Source: Psococerastis gibbosa
Taxonomy: Eukaryota; Arthropoda; Insecta; Psocodea; Psocidae
Length of the DNA: 64,000 nt
NCBI GenBank assembly: GCA_963971405.1
Contig: OZ020489.1
Span: 46,268,510-46,332,509, forward strand
Direction: 5' to 3'
Below, one piece after another: positions 21,209 to 31,807 of the stretch. The position numbers and the translations under genes were made by a program. Numbering within the stretch: the first letter of the stretch is position 1; each line of letters begins with the position of its first letter. The notes under the pieces were generated by a model. That model saw only the letters and a list, made by a program, of their open reading frames with translations, was not told the DNA's origin and ran no database searches.

Positions 21209-21712
21209 TTAATCAACCTCATCATGATCAATGAAACAATAGACATCTTGAAACCATTTCTGTAGTTTCTTCAAATTTATCAACGCGCAGTTTCCCGTGT
21301 GAATGCATTGTTTAGCTTCTACAGGTGGTAACTTCTGAAAACTTGCCAGAACCACAGAGTCCAAGTCATATACAACACGTTCTAGTATTCCTGCAAGCCA
21401 TACTTGCTTCTCTCCTCCTTTAGTAGCAATTCTAGTATACTGATTAGCAAACTCAAGTAAAATGTTCTTTAGCCAAATGTAGTTCACGTTCCCCTCTTCC
21501 CAACGAAGTTTATGGAGATTATTTGTGCTCCATGTGTTGCTGCTTTTTACTTGAGCTGTAAGATTGGCGAATGGAAAGGGTGGACGGAAAAACCAATGCT
21601 CATACTGGTCATCGTATGCAGAGCCCATAGCCAATTCTTTGATGATGAAATTGTTTTCATTATCTTTGAAACCTTGAAACTCAACTATTCCCAGCGGTTT
21701 CATCATGTTCAA
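21209..21712 (-). CDS. Polinton protein of unknown function (167 aa)
   Basis: The frame starts MNMMKPLGIVEFQGFKDNENNFIIKEL and includes HWFFRPPFPFANL and LRWEEGNVNYIWLKNIL. I recall similar N-terminal FKGN-xx-FIIKEL strings in many uncharacterised insect proteins near Mavericks. The arrangement of an acidic residue in the first strand could suit a nuclease-like fold, but catalytic residues are not demonstrable. It is convergent with the integrase (13 bp between stops) and overlaps the 233-aa gene upstream by 32 bp in another frame. Confidence 0.65.
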   Translation of the reverse strand: MNMMKPLGIVEFQGFKDNENNFIIKELAMGSAYDDQYEHWFFRPPFPFANLTAQVKSSNTWSTNNLHKLRWEEGNVNYIWLKNILLEFANQYTRIATKGGEKQVWLAGILERVVYDLDSVVLASFQKLPPVEAKQCIHTGNCALINLKKLQKWFQDVYCFIDHDEVD

Positions 21713-22382
21713 CAGTCTGGTTCATACTGACTTGAGGTCGCTCCAACCAGTGCTTAAGTATCACAGAGCACAATTCATTTTCATAGATGGTTATAATTTC
21801 TAAATATATACGATTTGATTGATTTCGATACTTCTTCGACACTAGTTTACAACGAACATCCTCGATAGTTGCTACTATTGGAGTTGGTGATTGCACAAAC
21901 TGTAAAAAAGCTTCCATTGAAACGTCATCTGTTTCCAAGTCCATGTATACGTCTTTCAAGATATTTTTTAAGTGGAAGTTAGCCTGCATCTTCTTCTCCT
22001 GCAACTCACAGCATACAATATGAAGAATAGCTTTCAATGCTTGTATGTTCTCAATATTTACTCTAGATAGCTTTATGTGTGATGATGGAGACTTCACTTC
22101 CAATTCATTATCATTCGTTAACATCATCGTCAGGTTTGATTTGATGAAATTAGGTGTCCATAGTATATTTCCGTTGTAGCACACTGTTTTCTTACGGAGA
22201 TATAATCGAAATAATGGTAATGTTGCACACCAGAACTCCCATTCAATCATATTGAATACAATTTCCTGATCTTTATCAACAACTACGACGTATACTTCGA
22301 ATTCTGATGTTTTTAATTGTAATCCAACAATAACACTTTGTCCATCACGAAGCGGATAATATGTGGTAAAGACACCCTTCAT
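21681..22382 (-). CDS. Polinton protein of unknown function (233 aa)
   Basis: The frame is long and uninterrupted, begins MKGVFTTYYPLRDGQSV, and ends in an acidic/polar tail. There is no signal peptide or recognised domain. A middle block (CYNGNILWTPNFIKSN) and a C-terminal block (YLEIITIYENELCSVILKHWL) look globular. The first ~15 codons recur, altered, in the left arm of Polinton copy 2 (from 58978), where the rest of the gene is missing. Its stop overlaps the next gene, consistent with a shared transcript. Confidence 0.6.
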   Translation of the reverse strand: MKGVFTTYYPLRDGQSVIVGLQLKTSEFEVYVVVVDKDQEIVFNMIEWEFWCATLPLFRLYLRKKTVCYNGNILWTPNFIKSNLTMMLTNDNELEVKSPSSHIKLSRVNIENIQALKAILHIVCCELQEKKMQANFHLKNILKDVYMDLETDDVSMEAFLQFVQSPTPIVATIEDVRCKLVSKKYRNQSNRIYLEIITIYENELCSVILKHWLERPQVSMNQTVEHDETAGNS

Positions 22383-22410
22383 TTTCTAACGACCGATTGC
22401 AACTGATGCA

Positions 22411-22795
22411 AAAACAAAAATCACTTTAGCTTACAATGGACTGTCAGCGAGGGGTAGATTTATTAATGGCTTGTTTGTTTGAACCATTAGACGGCTGTAC
22501 AGAGTTATATGCACCTGGTGATTCACAACAGGTTTGAACCTGCACTCTGTTTACCAAATCAATACTTCCCTTCAATATAAGAGTTGGATAGATTTACGAA
22601 AACAAAAATCACATTAGCTTACAATGGACTGTCCGCGAGGGGTAGATTTATTAATGTGTTGTTTGTCTGAACCATTAGACGGCTGTACAGAGTTATATGC
22701 ACCTGGTGATTCACAACAGGTTTGAACCTGCACACGGTTAACTATTTACCAAATCAATACTTCCCATAAACCTATGCTTCGGATAGATTTATTAA
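22411..22795. repeat. Two ~187-bp tandem units in the Polinton right arm
   Basis: Units start AAAACAAAAATCAC at 22411 and about 22598. Each contains CAGGTTTGAACCTG, a 6-bp inverted repeat with a 2-bp centre that also resembles a pol III B box, plus GGTGATTCACAACAGG. Copy 2 has about four units including a partial one (58311-58965), so copy number varies. Confidence 0.85.
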
Positions 22796-23060
22796 AATTA
22801 GCTAATGTACTCGTTTAATTATTTGATTTACATCATTTCATAGTCTATGATTATGATAACCCTTCACCGTTCAAGTACTCGATTATGACTGAAGCAATAG
22901 CTTGTTTCTTTCAAACATTAGTTTTTAATACTCATCATCATCTAACTGTAAGCTTAAAACTAGTTATGAAATTAATAAAACAAGAACAAAATATATATAG
23001 AAATTATTCATATATTTACATTATTTCTGTAGTTTACAATAATAATACATCATGAAATAT
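22796..23060. other. AT-rich 3' flank of the 101-aa gene
   Basis: No gene seen. It is conserved between the two Polinton copies (the counterpart lies at 58026-58310). Confidence 0.6.
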
Positions 23061-23366
23061 TCATTCTATGATCTGTAGGTTGACACTATTTTTTCCCCGA
23101 TGGCTTGAAACGATAAGATACATCTCAGCTCCTGGAGTAACTTCACTTTGTTGAAAGGCTGGCAGATATTGTTGAGGCACAAAACATTCCACGACTTCTT
23201 TTTCCAATCCTCGCAGTATGACTTTTACAGCTGGTCCATATTCTGTTTTTTCGATTTGCACTATTTTCAATATTAGGTATTTAACTCCAATCACTAGTTT
23301 TCGCATTGGTATGGTAGGCCCGGCTACTTGGTTGATGGCATTAACTTTATTGAATAGAGATGTCAT
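23061..23366 (-). CDS. Conserved 101-aa Polinton terminal-arm protein
   Basis: The product begins MTSLFNKVNAINQVAG and is rich in predicted beta strand (KLVIGVKYLILKIVQIEKT, PAVKVILRGLEKEVVECFVP). It ends GKNSVNLQIIE. Size and strand pattern would suit an OB-fold, single-stranded-DNA-binding role near a replication terminus, but this is inference only. The copy-2 protein (57720-58025) appears to differ at one residue (Pro20 to Ser), so it is under constraint or recently copied. It is transcribed inward from the right end, with a leader that closely resembles the one before PolB in copy 2. Confidence 0.75.
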   Translation of the reverse strand: MTSLFNKVNAINQVAGPTIPMRKLVIGVKYLILKIVQIEKTEYGPAVKVILRGLEKEVVECFVPQQYLPAFQQSEVTPGAEMYLIVSSHRGKNSVNLQIIE

Positions 23367-23475
23367 GTTGTAAGATTATACAATTTTACTTATAAAGTGG
23401 TATTACTTGAGTCTTGAATGAAGGTTTGGCTTCAACTAAGCTCCTCAACCCAAGGCGATGCCTTTTGTAACGACA
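23367..23475 (-). promoter_or_regulatory. Terminal-arm leader of the 101-aa gene
   Basis: The ~105 bp before the ATG include AAGGCATCGCCTT (a 5-bp stem with 3-base loop), GGGTTGAGGAGCTTAGTTGAA and ACTTTATAAG. A closely similar leader precedes the 101-aa gene (57611-57719) and PolB (59068-59166) in copy 2, suggesting a shared promoter or 5' UTR in both arms. Confidence 0.65.
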
Positions 23476-23739
23476 CATTTGGAACATTCTAGATGTACGC
23501 TGTACGGGGAGGGGGGGGGGGTGCGTCATAGACCACCCACCTGGTACAGAGATAGATAGACAACGGGATAAGCACGGCGGGGTACAAAGACCACCCACGA
23601 AGAAGAAAGAAGAAGAAAGAAATGTTTTAATTCAATTAACACCATTAAAAAAAAAAATAAAAATAAAAAAAAAAAAAAAATATAACTCTGTGTCTCACAA
23701 ATTAGTAATTGTACAAAAAAAAAAAACAATCATAGTGCC

Positions 23740-24111
23740 ATAGAAAGACCACCCACGGGTCTCGATGGGGGGGGGGGGGATAAGCGCCAGAACCTCAGAC
23801 CATCCGCGAGGGGTAGCATGACGGGGGGGGGGGGGTAGATGGGTAGCTCGACAGGGGGTGGGGTAAGCGCCAGAACCTCAGACCACCCACGAGGGACAAC
23901 ACGCAAAAATAGATAGACCACCCGCGGGGGATAGCACGACGGGGTGGGATAGATGGGATAGCTCGACGGGGGGTGGGATTTGTGCCAGAACCTCAGACCA
24001 CCCACGAGGGATAACACACAAAAATAGATAGACCACCCGCGGGGGATAGCACGACGGGGTGGGATAGATGGGATAGCTGGGATTTTGTGCCAGAACCGCC
24101 CTTTCTATACT
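23740..24111. repeat. Tandem subterminal units and terminus of Polinton copy 1
   Basis: GCCAGAACCTCAGACCA recurs near 23789, 23869 and 23988, then GCCAGAACCGCCC near 24089, so ~80-119-bp units rich in GACCACCC and poly-G repeat before the end AGTATAGAAAG (inward). The first 6 host bases after the end are ACTAAT (24112-24117). Confidence 0.85.
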
Positions 24112-24992
24112 ACTAATTCATATGCCAGTAAATATTGCTTGCAGAGAATGAAATAAAATCTATCTGAAAGCCCCTATTATTATCTACGACAATGGTAAAA
24201 ACACTTTTTATGACAAATCACCGGTGGCGACCAGTCAAAGTGAAAAGAACCGGTCCGAGGTTACTTGAATATGCTTTCCAATTTATAAATTTGTAGATAG
24301 AGATAATGAGTAATTTCATAGTAAATAATTTCCTATGGTTAAATTGGTTAAACTTCGGATCCATCGGGGGGGGGGGGGGGTCTATCTGACGTCACCTCTA
24401 TAAATTAAAAAAAAAAATGGAACTCTATTCCATCTATTGTACGCTGCAAACCCTTCGAGGGGGGGGGGGTGTGTCCTGGAGACCCCTATGGCTACGGCCT
24501 TGGATATCCCCTATCCTAAAGCACTGAATTGATCGATGGGATTGCATGTTCTGGAACGAACGAACAGACCAATACATTGTAACAGTAGTAATAATGACAG
24601 GGCACGCAATGCATTGGAGCGTGGATTTTCCATAATTTGTTCAAAACGAAATTTTTTGCACAAATCCAAATCTTTTTGGGAAAGCAACCTGTTTGGTTTG
24701 GTTACTCAATTTAACATCTAAATCATACCTGAAGGTAGGTATAATCATTAGAAAGGTTCCACAGAAAAATGATTTTTTAGTCATTTTTCATGAAAATTGA
24801 GTTATTTTTACTTTTTACCCCAGAAGCAAACTATTAAGGGACAAGCGATCCACCGTATTTTGATAGAATTAATGACGACTACAATATATGTGAATGTAAA
24901 AGAAATCGTTGGAGCCGCTTTTGGGAAATAGATTTTTTTACTTTTTTTTTAGTTTTTTGAGAACAAAACGCCCATAATCAATGGCGCATCCA

Positions 24993-25168
24993 AGGCCGTG
25001 CCCAGGTTTTGATTTCGGGGGAGGGGGGTCCAAATTTTTTTTTAACGTAATTTATTAATGAATTAATGGATAAATTCTTCAAACCATACAGGTTTACATA
25101 TAAAAATTTATTTCGGGGGGGGGGGGGGGTACGGACCCCACGGCCCACCCCCCTGGGCACGGCCATGG
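24993..25168. mobile_element. MITE with AGGCCGTGCCCAGG ends
   Basis: Left AGGCCGTGCCCAGG pairs with right CCTGGGCACGGCC. GCGCATCCA occurs on both sides (24984-24992 and 25169-25177), a likely 9-bp direct repeat. The interior is AT-rich with poly-G runs. Confidence 0.6.
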
Positions 25169-25337
25169 GCGCATCCACGGGAGGGGGGTTCATGGGGGTT
25201 CCAACCCCTCCCCTCCCGAAATGAAATGTCTTGATACTAGATAGAATCGGATTTTGAAAGGAAAAATAAAAGCCACTATATGTAATATCCAATGAAATTT
25301 CTGAAATTGATGGGGCCAGACAGACGAAAGCAACACC

Positions 25338-25490
25338 ATGTGCTCGTGTGGTCAGAGGCAGGATATGGACCACCTGTTCCAGTGCAGCCTATGCCCGGTC
25401 CAATGCACGAGGGATGACCTATGGCAGGCCAACAGTGCTGCCTACGACTTCACCCGATTTTGGGATGTTCGCCTGGACACGAAAAATTAA
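25338..25490 (+). pseudogene. C-terminal zinc knuckle of a LINE ORF2
   Basis: A 50-codon frame reads MCSCGQRQDMDHLFQC, then CPVQCTRDDLW and FTRFWDVR before a stop. Cys-x-Cys...His-x4-Cys followed by a DL(W) and W block is the usual C-terminal end of Jockey/I-type LINE reverse transcriptase proteins. Only this tail remains. Confidence 0.6.
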
Positions 25491-26163
25491 AGTAAAGTCT
25501 GAAATTGAAAAAATTCCATATAATGTATCCATCGAAGTTCAATAATACTTACTACAGTTTACTTTAATATTATTGAAAGAACCTTCCGAGTTTATTTTAT
25601 CACTTAGTAAATAAATAATTTCATAGTAAATCATTTTCCTATGGTCAAATTTCGGATCCATCGACATCCCCATGGCCGCAGCCAGACATTTTTTTCCATG
25701 GAGGGGGAAGGGCATCTTACGTCACAGGATGTGAGGTAACCTCAATATACAGCATATTTGAAACTCCTTAAAACTACATTCTATATATCTAAAACTAGAC
25801 ATCATCGATGCAAAGGTTCCACAGAAACAATATTCTTTAGTATTTTTTCATGAAAATTGAGTTATTTTCATTTTTTACCCTCAGAAGCGAACTAGCAAAG
25901 GGACCCATTGCTTTTTTTTAAATTAATAACAACTACAATATAATATGTGAATTTAAAAGAAATCATTGGAACCGTTTTTGAGAAATAATTTTTAATACCT
26001 TTTTTTGGAGTTTTTTGATGATAAAACCCCCCAAAATCGAGTTAGCCCAAAATAAATCAATTTCCCCGAGGTACGATTTTTGTAAACCTACATGCCAAAT
26101 TTCCTGGGACTGAGTTGAAAATGTTGACCTTGACAAAGCTTTCCTTATACTACATATAAATTT

Positions 26164-27866
26164 GAAACCAATAATGTGTTGTTTAAGTACGGTAGTGCTA
26201 ATTTAGCGGCGTATTTGCCACCGTACGAGATCAACACAACCCTCTTGAGCTGGCTCTTTTGACGGAGTGAAAAGTGAAGCTCCATTGTTCAATATTGCAA
26301 TAGAATCATTTGAGTGTGAATAACTTGGAGATATTCTCCCTCCTTTACAAAAAGTATTCTTTACAAAGATGAATATTTTTTCTGCCCCTGACGCAACATT
26401 GCAATTCACGCAATTTTTTTCTTAAAATATATTGTGCTGCTGATTATGAAATGAACTGCATTATTATCAGCTTTCTGTCCCAATTTTAGACATTAAGCAA
26501 AGCACTCGTATACTGGGGCCACTATGGCAGACAAATTACTACCGCTCAGTGAAAAAAAAACCAACGAAATCGAAGTGACAATAATTTTGAACATTGTAAT
26601 ATTCAATTATTTAATTTCTTGCTTGTTTAGTTAGCCCATTTTAGGTTAAAAGCCAATAAATCGACATACTCCAGAGTCCAGGAATGTTGCAGGTCCTGCG
26701 GTAGAATGGTAAGCAGGCCGGCTAACTAAGTTAAATGCAGTTTGTCTACCAAAACTGAGAGCGAACAGTTGCAGTTCCGTTGCCCGTGCACTGTAATTGT
26801 GCCACAATAATAACATTGTACCAGTTAGAACAATAATGTTGTTCAATGATATAAAGCCGATAAAGGTCCCTTAATCGCTTTTGGTCATTTCTGTCCACCC
26901 GTTTTCTTCTTGACTCCGTATCTCGGATATAATGTGTAGAAATAAATCTGTGGCAAGAACGATTTTATTTTACAGTTAAGGGTGTAATGATATAATAAAG
27001 ACATATGAGTAGAATTGTTATCAGAACGGACACATGTAGGGCTAGGGGGGGGGGGGTGAAGTGGAGTGTACCGCCACGTGCTTGCTACCCCTAATCAACA
27101 TTGTCTGGATACCTCCCCTTTGTCCCGTTCAAATATTAACGCCCCGAACGTCCGTCGGTACGTTCACTATTTTTTCCGGCCTGCTGTTGGGGTGCCGACA
27201 CCCCTATTTGGAGTTTCTCATTAGTTTTAGGCTGTAGTTTGGCATTCATGTATTTTATCTCCTCACATCGGAATTTTATTAGCAAGCTGTTACTCGCAAA
27301 CGAGTAGCGAGCATTGTGGAGGCGCGAAAATTGCGACAAGTCAGAGCTCCTGCCTTTAGCAGTTAAGCCAGCTGCCAGGCTGCACCAACATACTGATGTG
27401 CTGTCACCAAAACCTTGTGTACTCTACTGATTTTAATTATTCTCCATTTATATAAATACCCATCTTTTAAATTAAAAAAAAATAATATAGCACATTTCAC
27501 CACAAATGAGCGTATTATTATGAACGTGGTAAGCCAGAAAAATAAAGGATTAAAACATTCTGAAAACCAGAACGGCCATTTTGGCAATATTTAATGGCAT
27601 TTCATTAAGGTCATCAATATATTATGTATATACATATGTACTGTATATGAACGTGCGTTGAAAATATTGTCAGGAATCATGTACAACAGTTCCTGTTTCT
27701 GTCGGAAAGGACGGGCATTTTTAAAAAAAAGTCCTAAAAACGTCCGTGCGTGGAAAAGATGGTAGGCCTATATTCAATGTAATTAGCAATAACGACGAAT
27801 TGAAATGACAATGAAAATATTGTCAGGAATCATGTACACCAGTTCCTGTTTCTGTCGGAAGTCATA
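26164..27866. other. Non-coding DNA with a 50-bp direct duplication
   Basis: No gene is recognised. A near-identical ~50-bp segment beginning GAAAATATTGTCAGG occurs at 27659 and 27812. Confidence 0.5.
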
Positions 27867-28100
27867 ATGCTATCACCCCGGGGATCCCCCGATGAAAGGT
27901 TTTCAAACAGATTTGACAGACTTGGAGTGGGCCGCAATCTCAGAACTTTTGCCCCAAAAACATCCCTATTTCAAACATCACACATATATAGATCCATTTC
28001 CCCATACAACAGTCTTACAGAAACAATTAAACAACTAAACAATATTAAACTTTTCGATCGCACCATAAAAAAACTTATTTTCACCCAATTAGCCGAATGA
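27867..28100 (+). pseudogene. 3' end fragment of a LINE ORF2
   Basis: The frame contains SNRFDRLGVGRNLRTF and TSLFQTSHIYRSISPYNSL. This resembles the C-terminal end of LINE polyproteins, where a 'fxxSfixRxixxyNsLP' block is common. A long T-rich tail follows. No RT core is attached, so it is a 5'-truncated insertion. Confidence 0.45.
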
Positions 28101-28335
28101 CAGCCATTTAAGCTATCTGCTTACATAGTATATTGTACTGACCTACCATTATTATTATTACTATTATTTTTTCTTTCTGCTTCTTACTAATATTTTTTTT
28201 TCTGTGATTTTTACATGATTTAAACATATATTATTATATCGTATCTAGTGTATTTAAATATTATTTGTATTGCAAACTGTTTATGGGACCATCACGGGCC
28301 TAGCCTAACGGGCCCCATATGTTCATTAATGTACA

Positions 28336-28415
28336 AGCGGGGCTTGGGACCGCTTCGCGGCCCCGCCGCCCTTGCGCCTGCGGCGGGCGACAGCTCGCCC
28401 CTTCGGGGCTCGCTT
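28336..28415 (+). other. Cluster of three GC-rich hairpins
   Basis: Three stems follow one another in otherwise AT-rich DNA. They are GGG-A-CCGC/TTC/GCGGCCC (about 28346-28363), CCCGCCGC/GCGGCGGG with a 10-base loop (28362-28387), and GCCCC/TTC/GGGGC (28397-28409). Stems one and two share bases and could be alternative folds. The function is unknown; it may be the 3' region of a retroelement. Confidence 0.55.
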
Positions 28416-28437
28416 GGTACCAGAGAATGGTCGTAGT

Positions 28438-28640
28438 GGACCAAGCAGGTACCGGCACAGTGGCACTCCACAACAGTCCCCTGCACTTAACTTAACCAAG
28501 CAGTTACCTAACAAAATAATATTAAAATCTGGCGTTGCACACAACCCCCATTCATAAGAGGCAAGTCAGGTCCCGGCATAGCGGCACTCCACAACTCATG
28601 ACCCCTCTAGAACAGTCCCCTGCACTTAGCTTATGGACAT
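28438..28640 (+). repeat. Diverged tandem duplication (~125 bp apart)
   Basis: GGCACTCCACAAC and CAGTCCCCTGCACTTA both occur twice, near 28462/28584 and 28478/28612. There is no coding meaning. Confidence 0.55.
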
Positions 28641-29000
28641 GGAAGGCTCACCATTCTTTTGTGATGTCCTTTTTTTAGGTCCGAACACAGTCAAACAAGA
28701 GAATTTCGCTTATAAGCTCAAATTGACTCAACGTTTTATTGCTATTGTATAAAGTTCAAAACAAACAACGTGGTCTATTATGCATTTTAACCATAGTAAG
28801 CCTATAGGCTATTTCACAGACGAGGACTTATTAATTTACTGAAAATTTACTGAAAAATAGTAGATCTCTTGACACAACGTAAAGCCCAACGCGAGGCCAA
28901 CCAACGCTCAAAATGGCGGCAGCGAAAGCAAATAACCAACAAGTCATACTATAGGCTAATATTTTTCGCTGTTTTTAACCAATTTATATCTCCCTACTTG

Positions 29001-29551
29001 TCATATCCCCAAACTTGTCATATCCCCGGCGTTCTTTCTTCCCAGTGTAACTCTCGGCCTCCCTGGTGGTCTTCTTCCTTGTATCTCCCGGTTCATTACT
29101 CTTTTGACTAGCTGGTTTTCTTCTGTACGTAGTACGTGTCCCCACCAGTTCAGCCACTTCTCTCTGAGTTTCTCCAGTACGTCCCGGGTTCTCATCTCTT
29201 GTCTTATGTCTGGTCTCTCAGCGTGACGCCACAGGATCTTCTGAGCATTCTGATTTCAGCTACGCGTATCATGTTTTCTTCACACTGTCGTACAGCCCAG
29301 CACTCAGACCCATACAGCATGCACGGCCGAACAACTTGCTTATAAATGCGTCCTTTCAGCTTTTTGGGCATTTTTTGGTCTGTGAGTATCCCGGACATAT
29401 CTCGGAACTTCGCCCAGCTGGCTTTTATCCGACTTTTGACATCTTCTTGACAGCCCCCATTTTGCTCTATGACACTACCTAGATACTTGAACTCGCCTTC
29501 TTTGTTTAGGGGTTGAATTCCAATGCCTGGTTTCTGTCGTACACACGCCAA
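29001..29551 (-). pseudogene. LINE reverse transcriptase C-terminal fragment, frameshifted
   Basis: Two adjoining frames (29204-29551 and 29001-29195) together resemble the post-palm part of an RTE/CR1-like ORF2. The first has GEFKYLGSVIEQNGGC, then RPCMLYGSECWAV and EIRMLRRSCGVT. The second has WLNWWGHVLR and RRPPGRPRV. A frame break lies near 29200, and the catalytic palm is absent. Confidence 0.8.
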
Positions 29552-30578
29552 ATACTCTCCAAAACGCAGCTAATAGTCCTGCCACGATCCATTTATGAAG
29601 GGCTCATGCACATAACTTAGTGTATCTGCTTTTGAGCGTGCAAGGGTAAACATAATACGTAGTATCTGATACATAGATTTTAATTCGGAAGCATTGCCAG
29701 ACCGTGCATACGTTAACAATGGGAAAATACCCAAACGAGGTTAGGTCAGTTCTGTTGAAAGACAAAGAAATTGCCCGCTTAGCGAAACAGCAAACTCCCC
29801 CATGCGTGCTGAGGCATTGTACAATACAATACTGAGTAAATACCTCATATGTTATGATTTTGGTATATACGAGCCTAAATAGGAGTTGTGGACTTGTTCT
29901 ACGGCTCCTCCTTGTACCAAGATAAAATAATTGGACCGACATATGCACGCTCTTGTTTAAATTCAACTCGACCAGAATGAGCACAACCCAACTGGCTGCA
30001 AATTATCTCGATAAAAAAAATAATACCAACTCGCACACTTTTTCATTACTGAGCGAAGCAATATTACTCAATAAAAGGATAAAAAAAAATACAAAAAGCT
30101 TTTTTCACATACAAAACAACAATCTGTCCAGACCGTTTTAGTTGAACCGTTCGAGTGGAACGTTGCAGATTGTACACAATAATTGAAAAAGTTTTGCTGT
30201 ATTTTTTTAAAATACCGCGATTTTTAAAATATTTTCTTTCTAACAAAGAACTCCTTTGTTATGAACGATTGCACGGCTTCAATCGCTGAAAAATCAGTGA
30301 AAGCTGCTGCGATTTTAAATATTTAAAGACTGAATATGAATATTTATAGTGGACTTGTAATTTAGGGCCATCGCTTGAAAAGGCTCAGTAAGGAATAAGC
30401 GATTTCAAACGCAGCATCGCACATGACTTAATTCATCATTGCCACCCTTACCAGTTTAGATAAACGAACTTACCACTAACTACGATAAATTGAAACGCAT
30501 GGCTAATCAATGAATCGCCTGACACAGCTTACTGTTGAATGTTACCAATGCTACAATATAGTATGTATATATTTTTTT
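29552..30578. other. Non-coding AT-rich stretch
   Basis: No supported gene or repeat boundary found. Confidence 0.5.
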
Positions 30579-31440
30579 GCTTTCCAATTTATACGTAGTA
30601 TAAGGAAAGCTTTGTGACGGTCGAAATTATCGATTCCGAGATTTCAACGGATTTACACGTTTTGGGGTCCCAGGAACACAAAAAAAAAGTGTTTTTTACG
30701 AAATGTCTGTCTGTCGGTCTGTCGGTCTGTCTGTTCGTCGATTTCCGGGCAAACTACTCGGTGGATTTGAGTGAAATTTGGCATGTAGGTTCACAAAAAT
30801 CATACCTCGGAACCATTTTTCTTATTTTGGGCTAACTCAATTTGGGGGGGTCTTATTCTCAAAAAATTCCAAAAAAACGTATAAAAAAATTATTTCTCAA
30901 AAACGGCTCCAACGATTTCTTTTAAATTCACATATACTGTATATTCTAGTCGTTCTTAATGTTGATAAAATGCCGGGGGTCGCTTACCCCTTGATAGTTT
31001 GCTTCTGGGGGTAAAAAAATAAAAATAACTTAATTTTAATGCTGAAAAATTACTAAAAAATAATTTTTCTGCGAAACTTTTCAATCGATGATTTCTACCT
31101 TCAGGCATGTTTTAGGTGTTATGTTGAGTAACGAAACCGGACAGTTTGCTTTCCCAAAAACCTATTTGCTTTTGCGCAAAAATGTTTATTTTTTTGAAAA
31201 AATGATAGAAACTTCACGCTGAAATGCATTGCGTGCTCTGCCATTATCGCTGTGTGGTAATGTGTTTTAAATATATTGAGGCTACCTCACCTCCAGTGAC
31301 GTCAGGTGGACATCCCCCCCCCCCCCCCCGAGATATCCGAAATTTAACCATAGGAAAATTATTTACCATGAAATTATTCATTTTCTCTCCCTACTAATTG
31401 ATAAATTGGAAAACATGTTCGAGTAAACTCGGACCGGTTC
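30579..31440 (+). mobile_element. Dispersed repeat family A, near-complete copy
   Basis: It runs from GCTTTCCAATTTATACG...GGAAAGC, a terminal hairpin, to ATAAATTGGAAAACATGTTCG...GGACCGGTTC. The interior has a GTCTGTCG microsatellite, ATTTGGCATGTAGGTTC, a G/C homopolymer and GACGTCAGGTGGA. There is no transposase, so it is non-autonomous. The same order recurs in several other places in both orientations. Confidence 0.7.
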
Positions 31441-31807
31441 TTTCTTTTTCGACTCAACGTTATAAATAGTCTTTGTTTACAAAACGTTGGGATTAGTGTT
31501 AAAACCGGTGAGATATTTTAAACTGTTGGCGAGTTTATCCTTTATTGTGATGTTAAAAAGCCTGCAGGGGTAGGTTGATTTGAATTCTCTATTATTGTCT
31601 GTATTATACTAATTTACCTATAAATGACTAGAGGTAGGAAACCCGAGTGTCCACCTTACCGGCTGGTTTTCCTTTCTATAATTCCCCTGCTTGTAGAAGC
31701 TTTTAACAGAGTTAAAATACATACTTTGTATAGGGGGGGGGGGGGTCCACCTCAATATATTGAAAAGTTGATATTAATAAAGGAATATATTAAACAATTA
31801 ATATCAA

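Larger units (their letters stand above)
12259..24111 (+). mobile_element. Polinton/Maverick (adintovirus-like) copy 1, left end missing
   Basis: The ~11.9-kb element contains the full Polinton hallmark set: protein-primed PolB, major and minor jelly-roll capsid proteins, adenain-type protease, PLA2 protein, FtsK/HerA-type ATPase and chromodomain integrase. The right terminus, read inward, is AGTATAGAAAG at 24111, followed by host sequence ACTAAT. The left boundary lies inside PolB, so the left inverted repeat and PolB N-terminus are gone. The remaining genes appear intact. Copy 2 at 57120 is nearly identical where they overlap, which implies recent activity. Confidence 0.95.
22338..24111. 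repeat. Right arm / long terminal inverted-repeat region of Polinton copy 1
   Basis: Read from the right end inward, this segment matches 57120-59023 at the left end of copy 2. It holds terminal AGTATAGAAAG, G/C-rich tandem subunits, the 101-aa gene, and ~187-bp tandem repeats, and ends within the first codons of the 233-aa gene. Confidence 0.85.
24246..26163 (-). mobile_element. Dispersed repeat family A, copy with nested insertions
   Basis: It starts GAACCGGTCCGAGG and ends CAAAGCTTTCCTTATAC, the two ends of a repeat family found many times here. The interior is interrupted by a MITE (24993-25168) and a LINE tail (25338-25490), and parts are duplicated. Confidence 0.6.

Noticed and set aside
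23526..24017. Minus-strand Pro-rich frames in the Polinton terminus
   Set aside because: Product of G-rich subterminal tandem units.
28336..28415. Bacterial contamination as source of the GC-rich block
   Set aside because: Too short and embedded in continuous AT-rich host sequence; no bacterial gene features.
28248..28557. Open frames over the GC-rich hairpins
   Set aside because: They exist on both strands and owe their length to GC content; no domain.
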